NCBI GenBank assembly: GCA_964012715.1
Contig: CAXGUG010000002.1
Coordinates: forward strand, 1-64,000
Reading direction: 5' to 3'
DNA from: UBA1479 sp964012715
GTDB lineage: Bacteria > Pseudomonadota > Alphaproteobacteria > Rhodospirillales > Casp-alpha2
Length of the DNA: 64,000 bases
The notes beneath the pieces were generated by a model. The model saw only the letters and a program-made list of their open reading frames with translations. It was not told the DNA's origin and ran no database searches. Positions 1 through 9,782 of this stretch are shown one piece after another; the stretch's first letter is position 1; each line of letters starts with the position of its first letter. Made by a program: the position numbers and the translations under genes.

Positions 1-1
1 C

Positions 2-832
2 TGCGGTGCGACGATCCACGAAATGAACTGCCTGCGCAAACACCTGTCGGCGGTGAAGGGCGGGCGTCTTGCCGCCGCCGCCGCTCCGGCGCGGATCGTC
101 AACCTGCTGATTTCCGACGTGCCGGGCGACGATCCGGCGGTCATCGCCTCCGGCCCGACCGTGCCCGATCCGACGACCTATGACGATGCGCGGGCGATCG
201 TCGCCAAATACGGCATCAAGCTGTCGGACGCGGTGCAGGCCGTCCTCGACGCCGGGGCCGACGAAACGCCCAAGCCAGACGATCCCGTATTCGATCGGGT
301 CGAAACCCATTTGATCGCCTTGCCGCAAGCCAGCCTGGAAGCCGCCGCCGAGGTCGCCGAGGCCGCCGGGGTGACGCCGGTGATCCTGGGCGATGCGTTG
401 GAGGGCGAGGCCCGGGACTTGGGGGCGGAGCACGCCCAATTGGCCCGCGACACCGCCGCCGGGCGCGGTCCAGCGAAGGCCCCCTGTGTCCTGTTATCGG
501 GCGGGGAGACCACGGTGACGATCCGGGGCGACGGCGGGCGCGGCGGGCGCAATACGGAATATCTGTTGGGCATGGCGGTCGCCCTGGATGGTGCTGCGGA
601 CATTTACGGCATCGCCTGCGACACGGACGGGGTCGACGGTTCGGAAGACAACGCGGGGGCGGTGATCGGCCCGGACAGTCTGGTCCGCGCCCGCGCGGCG
701 GGCCTGGACGCGCAGGCTTTGCTCGATGCCAACGACGCCTATGGTTTCTTCCAGGGTGTCGGTGATCTGGTCGAATGCGGGCCGACGCGGACCAACGTCA
801 ACGATCTGCGGGCGATTTTGGTTCTGTCGTGA
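2..832 (+). CDS. Glycerate 2-kinase (MOFRL family), 3' part only
   Basis: The reading frame is open from the window edge, so the N-terminus is missing; the internal ATG at 23 is not the real start. The visible 270 or so residues match the glycerate kinase (GckA/TtuD) family: ISDVPGDDPAVIASGPT, then LLSGGETTVTIRGDGGRGGRN, and the C-terminal block DTDGVDGSEDNAGA typical of the MOFRL domain. The family phosphorylates D-glycerate, usually to 2-phosphoglycerate, in glyoxylate, serine or tartrate breakdown. The next gene begins 70 bases downstream on the same strand and is unrelated in function. Confidence 0.88.
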   Translation, partial: CGATIHEMNCLRKHLSAVKGGRLAAAAAPARIVNLLISDVPGDDPAVIASGPTVPDPTTYDDARAIVAKYGIKLSDAVQAVLDAGADETPKPDDPVFDRVETHLIALPQASLEAAAEVAEAAGVTPVILGDALEGEARDLGAEHAQLARDTAAGRGPAKAPCVLLSGGETTVTIRGDGGRGGRNTEYLLGMAVALDGAADIYGIACDTDGVDGSEDNAGAVIGPDSLVRARAAGLDAQALLDANDAYGFFQGVGDLVECGPTRTNVNDLRAILVLS

Positions 833-902
833 CGCGGTAACCCGGATCGGCCACACTGTCGGGGTTCACTGCGCCCACGACCGTTGGAATCCGAGCACCA
901 TC

Positions 903-3605
903 ATGGCCCTGCCGCCGTCTTCTCCTGACAATCGCCCCTGGCATGCCGAGCCTTGGCAATCGGCGGCCAAGGAATTGGAAACGGATGTCGATGCGGGGCT
1001 GAGCGAGGCCGAGGCCGCCGCGCGATTGGCGCAATACGGTCCCAACGACCTGCCGCGACCCAAGCAGCCGGGCCTGCTATCCCTTTACCTGAACCAGTTC
1101 ATCAATCCGCTGATCTATCTGTTGGCGGCGGCGGCGGTGGTATCGGTGATCATCGGCGAGGCCTCGGACGCCCTGTTCATCTTCGCCGTGCTGCAGGTCA
1201 ATGCCCTGATCGGCACCTATCAAGAGTATCGCGCCCAGACCAGCGCCCAGGCCCTGGACAACTTGATCCGGGACCACGCCACCGTGTTGCGCGGCGGCGT
1301 GGCGCAGATGGCCGAGGGGCGGGACCTGGTCCCCGGCGACGTGGTGCGTTTGGAATCCGGTTCGCACGTGCCCGCCGACATGCGCTTGGTGCAGGCGGAC
1401 TCCCTGCTGGTCGATGAGTCTCTGCTGACTGGGGAATCCGAGCCGGTGGTCAAGGATGCCGCCGCCGCCGTGGCTGAACAGGCCATGACCGGCGACCGGG
1501 TGACAATGCTGCATGCCGCGACGGTGGTAGTCAGCGGCCGGGCGCTTGGGATCGTCACCGGGACGGCGATCCATACGGCCATCGGCAAGATTGCCGAACA
1601 ACTGGCCGGGCGCGATGCCGTGCCCGCCCCATTGGTCGTACGCCTGGAACGGTTCACACGGATGCTCGGCTTCGTCACCGTCGCCGCCATTGCCTTGTTG
1701 GCCGTGGCGATGGTGCTGAAGGGTGCTCCGGTGGTCGAAATCTTCCTGGTTTCGGTCGCCTTGGCGGTCGCCGCCCTGCCCGAAGGCCTGCCGGTGGCGA
1801 TCACCGTCGCGCTGTCTGTCGGCTGCCACCGCATGGCGGCGAACAACGTGATCGTTCGCTCCCTGCCCGCGGTCGAAGGCCTGGGGGCCTGCACCCTGAT
1901 CGCCAGCGATAAGACAGGGACCCTGACCTGTAACGCCCTGACGGTGAAAAAGGTCGTGGTGCCGGGGCTGGGCGATTTCGAGGTGACCGGCGAGGGCTAC
2001 AACGACGACGGCTCGGTCACCGCAGCCAGCGGGGCGATGACCGATGCGGATTGGCACGGCCTGCGCCGTCTGGCCGAGGCCGGAGCGCTGTGCAACGAGG
2101 CCCAGTTGGAGCACAAGGACGGCAAATGGGAGCATTTCGGCGATACGGTCGATGTCGCTTTTCTGGCCCTCGCGGCCAAGGCCGGATTGTCCCGCGCCGG
2201 GCTGCTGGCCCGTTTGCCGCAAGAAGCCGCTATCGCTTATGAGCCGGCACGGCGATACGGCGCGTCGTTCAACCGATCTGAAGAGGGGCTTCAGGTTTTC
2301 GCCAAGGGCGCGTTCGAGGCGATCCTGCCCCTGTGCCGGTCGGCGGATCGGGCGGCGCTGACCGCGCAGGCGGAAGCCCTGGCCGCCCAGGGCTATCGTG
2401 TCTTGGCCGTGGCCGGGGGCCAAGTGGACGGTGCGGTCGAAGACTTGAACGCAATCGATCATCTGGAGTTCCTGGGTTTCGTCGGTCTGATCGACCCGCT
2501 GCGCCCCGAATCCCGCGAGGCCGTGGCCCGCTGCCGCCGCTCCGGCATCGACGTGCGCATGGTCACCGGCGACCATCCGGCGACGGCCCTGGCCATTGCC
2601 CGCGACCTGGGTATCGCCGAAGGCGACCATGCGGTCGTGACCGGGCTCGAACTGCAGGCGCTGGCGGACGATCCCGAGGCCTTCGCCCGCGCCGTGGCCG
2701 ATGCTTCGGTATTCGCCCGGGTCGACCCATTGCAGAAACTGGACATCGTGAAAGCGCTGCGGGCGCAGGGGCATTTCGTTGCGGTCACCGGCGACGGCGT
2801 CAACGACGCCCCGGCGCTGAATGCCGCCGACATCGGGGTCGCCATGGGGGCGGGCGGCACGGACGTGGCCCGCGATACGGCGGACCTGATCCTGACCGAC
2901 GACAATTTCGCCTCCATCGTGAACGGGGTCGAACAGGGGCGGATCGCCTATGACAACGTGCGCAAGGTCGTGTACCTGCTGGTCTCGACCGGGGCCGCCG
3001 AGGTCGCACTGTTCTTTTTCGCCTTCATGGGCGATCTGCCGCTGCCGCTTTATGCGGTTCAGTTGCTCTGGCTCAATCTGGTGACCCAGGGCCTGCAGCA
3101 CACCGCCCTGGCTTTCGAGGGGGCGGAGCCGGGGCTGCTGGATCGCGCGCCCCGTCCGCCGAACCAGCCGATTTTCGACCGCATCATGATTTCGCAGACC
3201 GTGGTCTCGGGCTTGTTCATGGGGGCGGTGGCCTATCTGTTCTTCGCCTGGATGTTGGATCAGGGCTGGGCCGAGACGGATGCGCGCAATGCTTTGCTGC
3301 TGCTGCTGGTCCTGTTCGAAAACGCCCATGTGTTCAATTGCCGGTCGGAACGGCGCTCGGCCTTTCAGGTGCCGCTGGCCGCGAATTGGCTGGTTGTCGG
3401 CGCTGTGGTCGTCAGCCAGGGCGCGCATATCCTGGCCATGCATTTGCCCGGATTCAGCGAGGTGCTGCGTGTCCAATCGGTAGAATTTTCGACATGGTTG
3501 ATCGTCGCGGTGATCGCTGCCTCGGTGATCCTGGTGATGGAATTGTTCAAGGTCGTCACGGCTATCGTTTGGCCGACCGGAAACAACGTGAAGAATCAGC
3601 CGTAG
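903..3605 (+). CDS. Cation-transporting P-type ATPase, P2A (calcium) type
   Basis: A 900-residue P-type ATPase. From the ATG at 903 the order is an N-terminal cation-ATPase domain, membrane segments near residues 60-110, the actuator motif TGES at about 176-179, the PEGLP motif in the membrane, the phosphorylation motif DKTGT with the aspartate near 336, and the hinge TGDGVNDAPAL near 629. Several membrane helices follow at the C-terminus. PEGLP with this length fits Ca2+/Mn2+ exporters of the SERCA/PMCA class. The frame stays open upstream to 726, but ATG 903 begins the conserved domain and avoids overlap with the glycerate kinase. The transported ion is inferred. Confidence 0.9.
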   Translation: MALPPSSPDNRPWHAEPWQSAAKELETDVDAGLSEAEAAARLAQYGPNDLPRPKQPGLLSLYLNQFINPLIYLLAAAAVVSVIIGEASDALFIFAVLQVNALIGTYQEYRAQTSAQALDNLIRDHATVLRGGVAQMAEGRDLVPGDVVRLESGSHVPADMRLVQADSLLVDESLLTGESEPVVKDAAAAVAEQAMTGDRVTMLHAATVVVSGRALGIVTGTAIHTAIGKIAEQLAGRDAVPAPLVVRLERFTRMLGFVTVAAIALLAVAMVLKGAPVVEIFLVSVALAVAALPEGLPVAITVALSVGCHRMAANNVIVRSLPAVEGLGACTLIASDKTGTLTCNALTVKKVVVPGLGDFEVTGEGYNDDGSVTAASGAMTDADWHGLRRLAEAGALCNEAQLEHKDGKWEHFGDTVDVAFLALAAKAGLSRAGLLARLPQEAAIAYEPARRYGASFNRSEEGLQVFAKGAFEAILPLCRSADRAALTAQAEALAAQGYRVLAVAGGQVDGAVEDLNAIDHLEFLGFVGLIDPLRPESREAVARCRRSGIDVRMVTGDHPATALAIARDLGIAEGDHAVVTGLELQALADDPEAFARAVADASVFARVDPLQKLDIVKALRAQGHFVAVTGDGVNDAPALNAADIGVAMGAGGTDVARDTADLILTDDNFASIVNGVEQGRIAYDNVRKVVYLLVSTGAAEVALFFFAFMGDLPLPLYAVQLLWLNLVTQGLQHTALAFEGAEPGLLDRAPRPPNQPIFDRIMISQTVVSGLFMGAVAYLFFAWMLDQGWAETDARNALLLLLVLFENAHVFNCRSERRSAFQVPLAANWLVVGAVVVSQGAHILAMHLPGFSEVLRVQSVEFSTWLIVAVIAASVILVMELFKVVTAIVWPTGNNVKNQP

Positions 3606-3723
3606 GGCGATAGTTTTCCACGGAAATAGGGCCTTTCGTTCTATGGCAATGGCCGCCTGATCGCCCTACACTGCCGCGCAAACGCTCCGTCAGGGGGCAA
3701 CGATGCACCACCGGATATAAACA

Positions 3724-6700
3724 ATGCCTGTATTGAAGAAGCTCGCCATCGGTTTAGCGGTTTTATTGATCGTTGTGATCGGCGCTTTGTTGGTCGGGCC
3801 CAGCCTGATCGATTGGAACAAATACACCGACGAGATCACCGCCCAGGTTGAAAAGGCCACGGGGCGGAAGGTCTTGATCGGCGGGCCGGTTTCCGTACAG
3901 GTATTGCCCAGCCCCCGGCTTCATGTCGCGGATGTGCATCTTGCCAATATCGCCGGATCGGCGGACGCGCGTATGGCGTCGTTGGAATCCTTGGAAGTTC
4001 GTGTGTCCACGCTGCCGTTGCTGCGCGGGACCGTGCGGGTCGAGACGGTGCGTCTGGTGAACCCGACGATCCTGTTGGAGCGTCTCGCCGACGGGCGGGT
4101 GAATTGGGACTTCGGCCCGCAGGCAACTGCGCCCAAGGCCGGGGGAGAAAAAACCGCCCGAGGCGCGGGCGACGGCAGTGCCTCGCTTCCCGGCGCGGCT
4201 GGGCCGAATATCGTGGTCGACAGCTTTACCGTCGAAAACGGAAAGGTCGTCTATCGCGATTTGCAACAGGGCCGTAACGACGTCATTACCGATATCGACG
4301 CCCGATTTGCAGTCGCCAGCCTGACAGGCCCGGTCGAGAGCGATGGCGCGTTGACGGTCCACGGGCAACGCCTGGGCTACTCGCTGAACGTATCGGAGAT
4401 CGTTCAGGGGCGGACGGTGCCCTTGGTGTTCAATCTGAACCTGGGCAAGGACACGACCGTCCGGATCGATGGTGGGGTCGTCAATGTGCCGGACCGGCCC
4501 CGATTGCGCGCCAAGATCACCGGTGGCGGACCAAACGTGGCGCAGATGATCGCCGACGTCAGCGGCACGCGGCAACTGCCCGTTAACCTGGCCATGCCGT
4601 TCGCCGTCACCGGAAATGTCGAGGCAAGCGTCGATGGCGGCCGGGCGGAAGACTTGACCCTCAAGCTGGGTGAAATGACGTTCCAGGTCGTCGCCGATGT
4701 CGCAACCGGCGACAAGACCGTCGCCAAGGTGTCGGTATCCTCGGACAAGCTCGATCTGGACGCGTTGTTGGCGCCGCCGCCGGTTGAAAAGCAAGTAGAC
4801 GTCAAACCGGTGTCGGGTTCTGCGGCAGGTGGCGCGCAGAAGCAGGTTGCCGCTGCGGCGCCGCAGCCCGCTGCGCCGAGTGCGTTTGAACTGCCCAAGG
4901 GCGTGCAGGGCAATCTGTCGGTGCAATTCGACAATGTGATCTTCAAAGGCCAAGCCATCGAAGGTGTGACGCTGAGCGCCGACCTGGCCAATGGCGAAGT
5001 CACCTTGAACCAAGCCACGGCGCAGCTGCCCGGCGACACCGACGTCGGGTTGTTCGGTTTTCTGTCGGCTCGCCAGGGTAAGGCCCGGTTCGAAGGGCAG
5101 ATCGAAACCCGCGCCAAGGATCTGGCACCCGTTCTGGCCTGGGCGGTTCCGGGCGTTACGGCCCCCACAGCCGCGCTGAAGGATTTCAGCTTCAAGACGC
5201 CGTTGGTGATCGATGGCGATTACGCGCAGTTGACGGCGATCGACGCCACCGCGGGCGGCTCCCGCCTGACCGGTGGGGTAACCTTGGCGATGCAGGCCCG
5301 CCCATCGTTCGGCGCGAACCTGTCTTTGGACAAGATTGACCTGGATGCGCTGCTTGCGAAAGCGCCGGCGAAACAGGCAAAGGCCAAGGCATCGGATAAG
5401 CCGACGGCGACGGCGCAAGGTGGCGGGCAGGCGACCGGCGGCGGCGCTGCATCATCGCCCCAAACGCCGCCCAAGGTCGAATTGTTCTCGCCGTTGTCGC
5501 CGTTGACCGCGTTCGACGCCAATGTGAAATTGGCCGTCGGGACCGCCGTGGTCAACGGTTTGACGGCGCGGGATCTCAAGCTGGATGCGACCTTGACCCA
5601 AGGCACGCTGACCTTGCGGACCATGAAGGTCGGAAATGTCGCGGGGCTGAGTGCGTCGGTCAGTGGTGGCCTTTCCGGGCTGGGCGGGGTGCCGACGGCC
5701 AAGGACTTGCGGGTCGTCGCCAATGCCAAGGATATCGGCCCGGTGGCGAAAGCGTTCGCCTTGAACCTGCCGTTTCCGGCTTCGGCGATAGGGGCGGTCT
5801 CGGTCGATACGACGATGTCGGGCAGCCTTTTGTCGCCGTCGGTCAGCTCGACGCTAGGCGCCATGGGGGCGACGGTCGGGCTGCGCGGTGACCTTCCGGT
5901 TCTGGCGTTGGCGGGGCAGGATATCCGCCTGGGCCTATCCGTTCGCCACGGTGATTTGGCGGGGTTGCTACGGCGCTTGGGCGTCGCGTACCAGCCGCAG
6001 GGAAAAATCGGGGGATTGGACCTCACCGCTCAGGTGACGGGAAATCCGAAGCTGATCAGGGTTGATGGCTTGAAGGGCGCTATCGGTACGGTACCGACCA
6101 GCGGCAGCCTGTCCCTGGCCCTGGATGGCGCGAAGCCCAAGGCGTTGGCGAATTTGGCGCTCGGGGCGATCGATGTAACGCCGTTCCTGCCGGTGGAAAA
6201 ATCAGCCGGTCTGTTCGAGCGCGGATGGCCGTTCGTGCGCATGCCTGCGGCCTGGGCCGGGCCCGGGGGAAATCCGCTGATCGCTACGGCGGCGGTCAGC
6301 CAGCGCTGGTCGAAACAAGTCATCGACCTGTCGGTGTTGAACGCCTTGGATGCGGCTCTCAACGTGACTTCGCCGAAAGTGTCGGTCAAAGGCACCACTT
6401 TGGAGAATGCCGATTTGGGAGCTGCGATCGAAGGCGGAGTGCTTTCGGTCGAACGGTTGACCGGGCGTTTGTTCGGTGGGCCGTTGACCGCCAAGGCGCA
6501 GGTTGCCGCCGACGGTCGGATGTCCGTGGCGGGTAAAATCTCCGCCGCGGATCTATCGAAAGCGGGAAGTGCGCTGGGCGACACCGTCTCGGCGGGTAAG
6601 GTCAACGGTGACATCAATCTGACGGCGCAAGGCCGATCCGAAGCTGAGATCGTATCGAACCTGAATGGCACCGTCGCCTTTTCCGGCCGGGACCTGGATG

Positions 6701-7287
6701 CGAAAGCACTTGGCGGCTCGGCCGAGGCCGGGTTCGGGTTGGGCGGTATCGTCCTGGCCCTGAACCAGTTGGGCGGCTCGTTGGGCGGCCCGAAGCAAGG
6801 CAGCGGCTTGGCCGATGTCGATGCGGGGCTGACGATCGTCAACGGCATTGCGACGGCCAATCAGTTGAAGGCCGTCACCAATGTGGGTGTCGCCGACGGC
6901 AAAGGAAAGATCGACCTGGCCGCCTGGACCGTCGATTTAAAGGGCGCTATTCAACCGGCCCCGAACTTGTTGTCGGCCGTATTGTCGATCACCACGAAAA
7001 AGGGTGTGAACGTGCCGTTCACCGTGACGGGGAAATTGGATGCTCCCCGGATCAGGGTCGATACGGCGTCGCTGGGAACCGGCGGCGTTGCCGTGCCGGG
7101 GCTGGACAAGCTGTTAAACAAGAAGGGCGTCGGGAACGTTCTGCAAGGTATCTTGGGTGGCGGCGGAACGACGCAGCAGCAGGAAACGCCGAAAACGGAA
7201 GAAACTCAGCCATCGACGAATACGGATACCGAGAAGAAGAAAGTGACGCCGCAAGACTTGCTGCGGGGCATTCTGGGACGATTCTGA
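3724..7287 (+). CDS. AsmA family outer-membrane-homeostasis protein
   Basis: A 1187-residue protein with one N-terminal signal-anchor (LAIGLAVLLIVVIGALLVGP) and then a long, repetitive beta-rich periplasmic region. The N-terminal block, DWNKYTDEITAQVEKATGRK followed by a PRLHVADVHL-type stretch, is characteristic of AsmA. Low-complexity Ala/Lys/Gln linkers sit near 350-390 and 550-580, and the C-terminal 40 residues are polar. AsmA-like proteins are thought to bridge inner and outer membranes in lipid transport. It stands alone, with about 120 bases of upstream spacer. Confidence 0.88.
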   Translation: MPVLKKLAIGLAVLLIVVIGALLVGPSLIDWNKYTDEITAQVEKATGRKVLIGGPVSVQVLPSPRLHVADVHLANIAGSADARMASLESLEVRVSTLPLLRGTVRVETVRLVNPTILLERLADGRVNWDFGPQATAPKAGGEKTARGAGDGSASLPGAAGPNIVVDSFTVENGKVVYRDLQQGRNDVITDIDARFAVASLTGPVESDGALTVHGQRLGYSLNVSEIVQGRTVPLVFNLNLGKDTTVRIDGGVVNVPDRPRLRAKITGGGPNVAQMIADVSGTRQLPVNLAMPFAVTGNVEASVDGGRAEDLTLKLGEMTFQVVADVATGDKTVAKVSVSSDKLDLDALLAPPPVEKQVDVKPVSGSAAGGAQKQVAAAAPQPAAPSAFELPKGVQGNLSVQFDNVIFKGQAIEGVTLSADLANGEVTLNQATAQLPGDTDVGLFGFLSARQGKARFEGQIETRAKDLAPVLAWAVPGVTAPTAALKDFSFKTPLVIDGDYAQLTAIDATAGGSRLTGGVTLAMQARPSFGANLSLDKIDLDALLAKAPAKQAKAKASDKPTATAQGGGQATGGGAASSPQTPPKVELFSPLSPLTAFDANVKLAVGTAVVNGLTARDLKLDATLTQGTLTLRTMKVGNVAGLSASVSGGLSGLGGVPTAKDLRVVANAKDIGPVAKAFALNLPFPASAIGAVSVDTTMSGSLLSPSVSSTLGAMGATVGLRGDLPVLALAGQDIRLGLSVRHGDLAGLLRRLGVAYQPQGKIGGLDLTAQVTGNPKLIRVDGLKGAIGTVPTSGSLSLALDGAKPKALANLALGAIDVTPFLPVEKSAGLFERGWPFVRMPAAWAGPGGNPLIATAAVSQRWSKQVIDLSVLNALDAALNVTSPKVSVKGTTLENADLGAAIEGGVLSVERLTGRLFGGPLTAKAQVAADGRMSVAGKISAADLSKAGSALGDTVSAGKVNGDINLTAQGRSEAEIVSNLNGTVAFSGRDLDAKALGGSAEAGFGLGGIVLALNQLGGSLGGPKQGSGLADVDAGLTIVNGIATANQLKAVTNVGVADGKGKIDLAAWTVDLKGAIQPAPNLLSAVLSITTKKGVNVPFTVTGKLDAPRIRVDTASLGTGGVAVPGLDKLLNKKGVGNVLQGILGGGGTTQQQETPKTEETQPSTNTDTEKKKVTPQDLLRGILGRF

Positions 7288-7343
7288 GCGACCTGGCCGA
7301 TCACAAGGCGCGCACCAGCAGATAATGGCCAGCGGAGACGGGT

Positions 7344-8487
7344 ATGAAGCTGCGATCCATCACCGCGCGTATTTTCGAAACCCTGGGCGTATTGCTTTCG
7401 GTCTGTGCCGTGTTCGCGGTCCTGTACTATTGGGATCCGACACGGGCCTTGATCAAACGATATGCGCCGGGGGCAGGGCAGAAGTTAGAACAGCTGCCGG
7501 ACGTAGCGAACGGGTTCGACGCGAAGGCGCTTTTGACCGTGACGTCGGCCGAGATCGCGAGCACCCGCAGGGGCTTGCTGCGGCAGCGAATTTTCGGATC
7601 GGTGGATTTGCCGACCGATGTTTTGCCGCAACGTGTCTACAAGGACGTCGATAAGGACCCGGGAAAGGTTCATACCTGTCTTTCCCCGACGGGACCGGAC
7701 GTGGTCCATCTTTTGTCGCGGCGAGACACGATCATCATGCGCGCCATCGGATGCGAGTCCGAATTCTACCGCGGCTGGGACAATCTGGCCGGTATCGACG
7801 AGTTGACCGGCTATTTGATGAAGAATTGGCGACCGTTCTCTGCCGCCGGTCGTGGCGGTCAACTATGCCTTACGGCAACAGGCGTTCAAATCCGTCGCCA
7901 TGGTTGGCGTTTCGTCGGGGGCATGGGTGACGTTGGTCGCCGCCGCGCTTGATCCTCGGATCACACTAAGCGTGCCGGTTTCCGGCGTGATGCCGCTGGC
8001 GCTGCTGCAGGGGCCGGAGACGAGCGCCCACGAGATCGTCGGCGGTATTTCCGACATCGCCGGTGTTTTGGATTTGTCCGTCATGGGCGCGGATCGGCAT
8101 GGCCGCCGCCAATTGCAGATATTCAATCGATACGACCGCTGTTGTTTCCATGGCCCCCGCCTTGAGCTGTATGCGCCGCAATCGGCCGCCGCTGCGAAGG
8201 GATTTGGTGGCCGGATCGATGTGTCGTTCGATGAAACCCATGCGCGCCACAAGATATCGGGTTGGGCGCGCGGCCGGATCATGGCGATCATGCCAGGCGG
8301 CTTTGATTGCCGCAGCGGCCTTGTGGTGGGCAAGCGGTGCCTGGCAGTTGGGCGTTATGCCGACGCGTGGGCTGTTGCGGGTTATGTTTCGCGTCGGCGG
8401 GGTTGGTCTGCCTGGGGCTTGCGGCCTGGCTGCGGGGGCGTCAGCGCGACTGATCGTTCGCCTGCTGCTGCAGGACGAACACCCTGA
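7344..8487 (+). pseudogene. Frameshifted alpha/beta hydrolase-like gene
   Basis: The first frame (7344-7952) encodes a signal-anchored N-terminus (ARIFETLGVLLSVCAVFAVL) and runs coherently to about KNWRPFS. Sense then continues in the next frame from about 7840: VVAVNYALRQQAFKSVAMVG, the nucleophile-elbow motif GVSSG, and later RIDVSFDETHARHKISGW. Each frame alone is non-homologous beyond the junction, which is what a frameshift near 7835-7850 would give. The end after about 8290 also looks scrambled and may hold a second shift. A sequencing error is possible. The 3' end overlaps the convergent ribbon-helix-helix gene. Confidence 0.6.
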
Positions 8488-8671
8488 TCGCGCTGGAAAG
8501 GTTGCCCGTGCGTTCGGCATCTATTTCCGTGACGACCTCGTTGATGGATTGCCCGCGCCGGCGCGCGATGTCTTTCAACGCGTTCCAGAACAAGTCTTCG
8601 AGCGTCAGGCTGGTGTGGTGGCCGGCGACAAGGACGGAGTGTTTGGCCAGGCGGGATGGATCGTCGGTCAT
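8441..8671 (-). CDS. Ribbon-helix-helix domain protein (RHH_4 type)
   Basis: A 76-residue protein with SLTLEDLFWNALKDIARRRG followed by SINEVVTEID and a conserved Leu-Ser-Ser-Ala-Ile-Arg-Val-Phe-Val tail. This is the pattern of the short alphaproteobacterial ribbon-helix-helix family. Its start codon overlaps the stop of the upstream TfoX-family gene by 4 bases (ATGA), so the two are translationally coupled. It probably binds DNA as a dimer; the target is unknown. Confidence 0.75.
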   Translation of the reverse strand: MTDDPSRLAKHSVLVAGHHTSLTLEDLFWNALKDIARRRGQSINEVVTEIDAERTGNLSSAIRVFVLQQQANDQSR

Positions 8672-9045
8672 GCGGCGCTTTGACCTTTCTTGCCTTGTTT
8701 TTTGTTCTGTTTTTGGTTGGCGGACCGGCGCGCCGCACCCCAGGCACTGCGTGCCCAGGCGAGCAGGTCTTCGGGGTCGTCAAGGCACTCTTCCGGCGCC
8801 TGAAAATAGCTAAGGGCCAAGGTTTTCCCCTGACGCTCATAGGTGAAGGGCGGCGCACCCATGGCCTCGAACTCTGCGCGGTTTTCATCGTCCGCTTTCA
8901 AGTAAAGAACATCGTCGACCACCAACGCGAACATGGTCCCGTCCAGGTACAGGCCGCCGCCACCGAACATGCGTTTGGCCTGCACGGGGCCGAGCGGCGC
9001 CAGCAGGTCCAGAAGGTGTTCCTTGAATTCCAGACTAAAGCTCAT
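8668..9045 (-). CDS. TfoX/Sxy N-terminal domain protein
   Basis: A 125-residue protein starting MSFSLEFKEHLLDLLAPLG with the signature VQAKRMFGGGGLYLDG and the later MGAPPFTYERQGKTLALSYF. This is the TfoX N-terminal domain alone, without the C-terminal domain of the full competence regulator Sxy. The C-terminus is Lys/Gln-rich. The frame stays open upstream to 9138 but the ATG at 9045 begins the family homology. It is followed by the ribbon-helix-helix gene with a 4-base overlap and is divergent from the glutathione transferase gene. Confidence 0.82.
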   Translation of the reverse strand: MSFSLEFKEHLLDLLAPLGPVQAKRMFGGGGLYLDGTMFALVVDDVLYLKADDENRAEFEAMGAPPFTYERQGKTLALSYFQAPEECLDDPEDLLAWARSAWGAARRSANQKQNKKQGKKGQSAA

Positions 9046-9136
9046 GGCCGCACTATGCTTTTCCCTTGCCTGGGCGTTCGGGCTCGCGCACTCTTTTTGT
9101 TCACAAACAAAAAAAACATACCGAGGAGCCGCCATC

Positions 9137-9772
9137 ATGTCCGATCTGACGATCTACGGTACCACGTTGAGCCCCTTTGTCCGAACGGTGCGCATGTGCC
9201 TGGAGGAAAAAGAGGAAGCCTACCGCATGTACGAATACATGCCCGGCTCGGAAGAGCAGAAACAGGAACATCCCTTCGGTAAAGTTCCGGCGATCCGCGA
9301 TGCCGACCTGCACCTGTATGAAACCTTGGCGATCTGTATCTATATCGATGAGGAATATACTTCGGACCCGCAGCTGCAGCCGCGCGACGCCATCGAAAAG
9401 GCGGACATGTTCCAGCGCATCAGCCTGTATATGGACGAGGGCTATCCGAACATTTCGAAGGGCTTGGTGTTTCCCCGTATCTTCAATCCTATGATGGGCA
9501 AGCCGACCGACGAATCCGCGATCAAGGCGCGCCTGCCGAAGATCGAGAAATATTTCTCCGTGGTCGACAAGGAATTGCGCGGGCAGCGCTGGATGGTTGG
9601 CGACGAAATGTCCCTGGCCGATATGTTCCTGGCCCCGGCGATCTATTACGTCAAGAAGACGCCGGAAGGTCAGACGTTGTTGTCCAAATACGAGAACCTG
9701 TCGGCTTGGTACACGAACATGACCAACGTCGAAAGCTTCCGGGAAACCGCGCCGAAAATGCCGGGAAGCTAA
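9137..9772 (+). CDS. Glutathione S-transferase family protein
   Basis: A 211-residue two-domain GST: thioredoxin-like N-terminal half with TTLSPFVRTVRMCLEEKEEAYR, the cis-proline loop GKVPAIRD and the LYETLAICIYIDEEY segment, then an all-helical C-terminal half with the N-capping motif SLADMFLAPAIYYV. The ATG at 9137 follows a GAGG-like ribosome site and gives the usual family length. Substrate cannot be deduced. Confidence 0.88.
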   Translation: MSDLTIYGTTLSPFVRTVRMCLEEKEEAYRMYEYMPGSEEQKQEHPFGKVPAIRDADLHLYETLAICIYIDEEYTSDPQLQPRDAIEKADMFQRISLYMDEGYPNISKGLVFPRIFNPMMGKPTDESAIKARLPKIEKYFSVVDKELRGQRWMVGDEMSLADMFLAPAIYYVKKTPEGQTLLSKYENLSAWYTNMTNVESFRETAPKMPGS

Positions 9773-9782
9773 CGCCCGATTA

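Noticed and set aside
1077..3476. Long minus-strand open frame opposite the P-type ATPase
   Set aside because: Gln/His/Arg-rich shadow typical of GC-rich antisense frames; the plus strand has full ATPase motifs.
3763..5418. Long minus-strand frame opposite asmA
   Set aside because: Shadow of a recognised plus-strand gene, with no motifs of its own.
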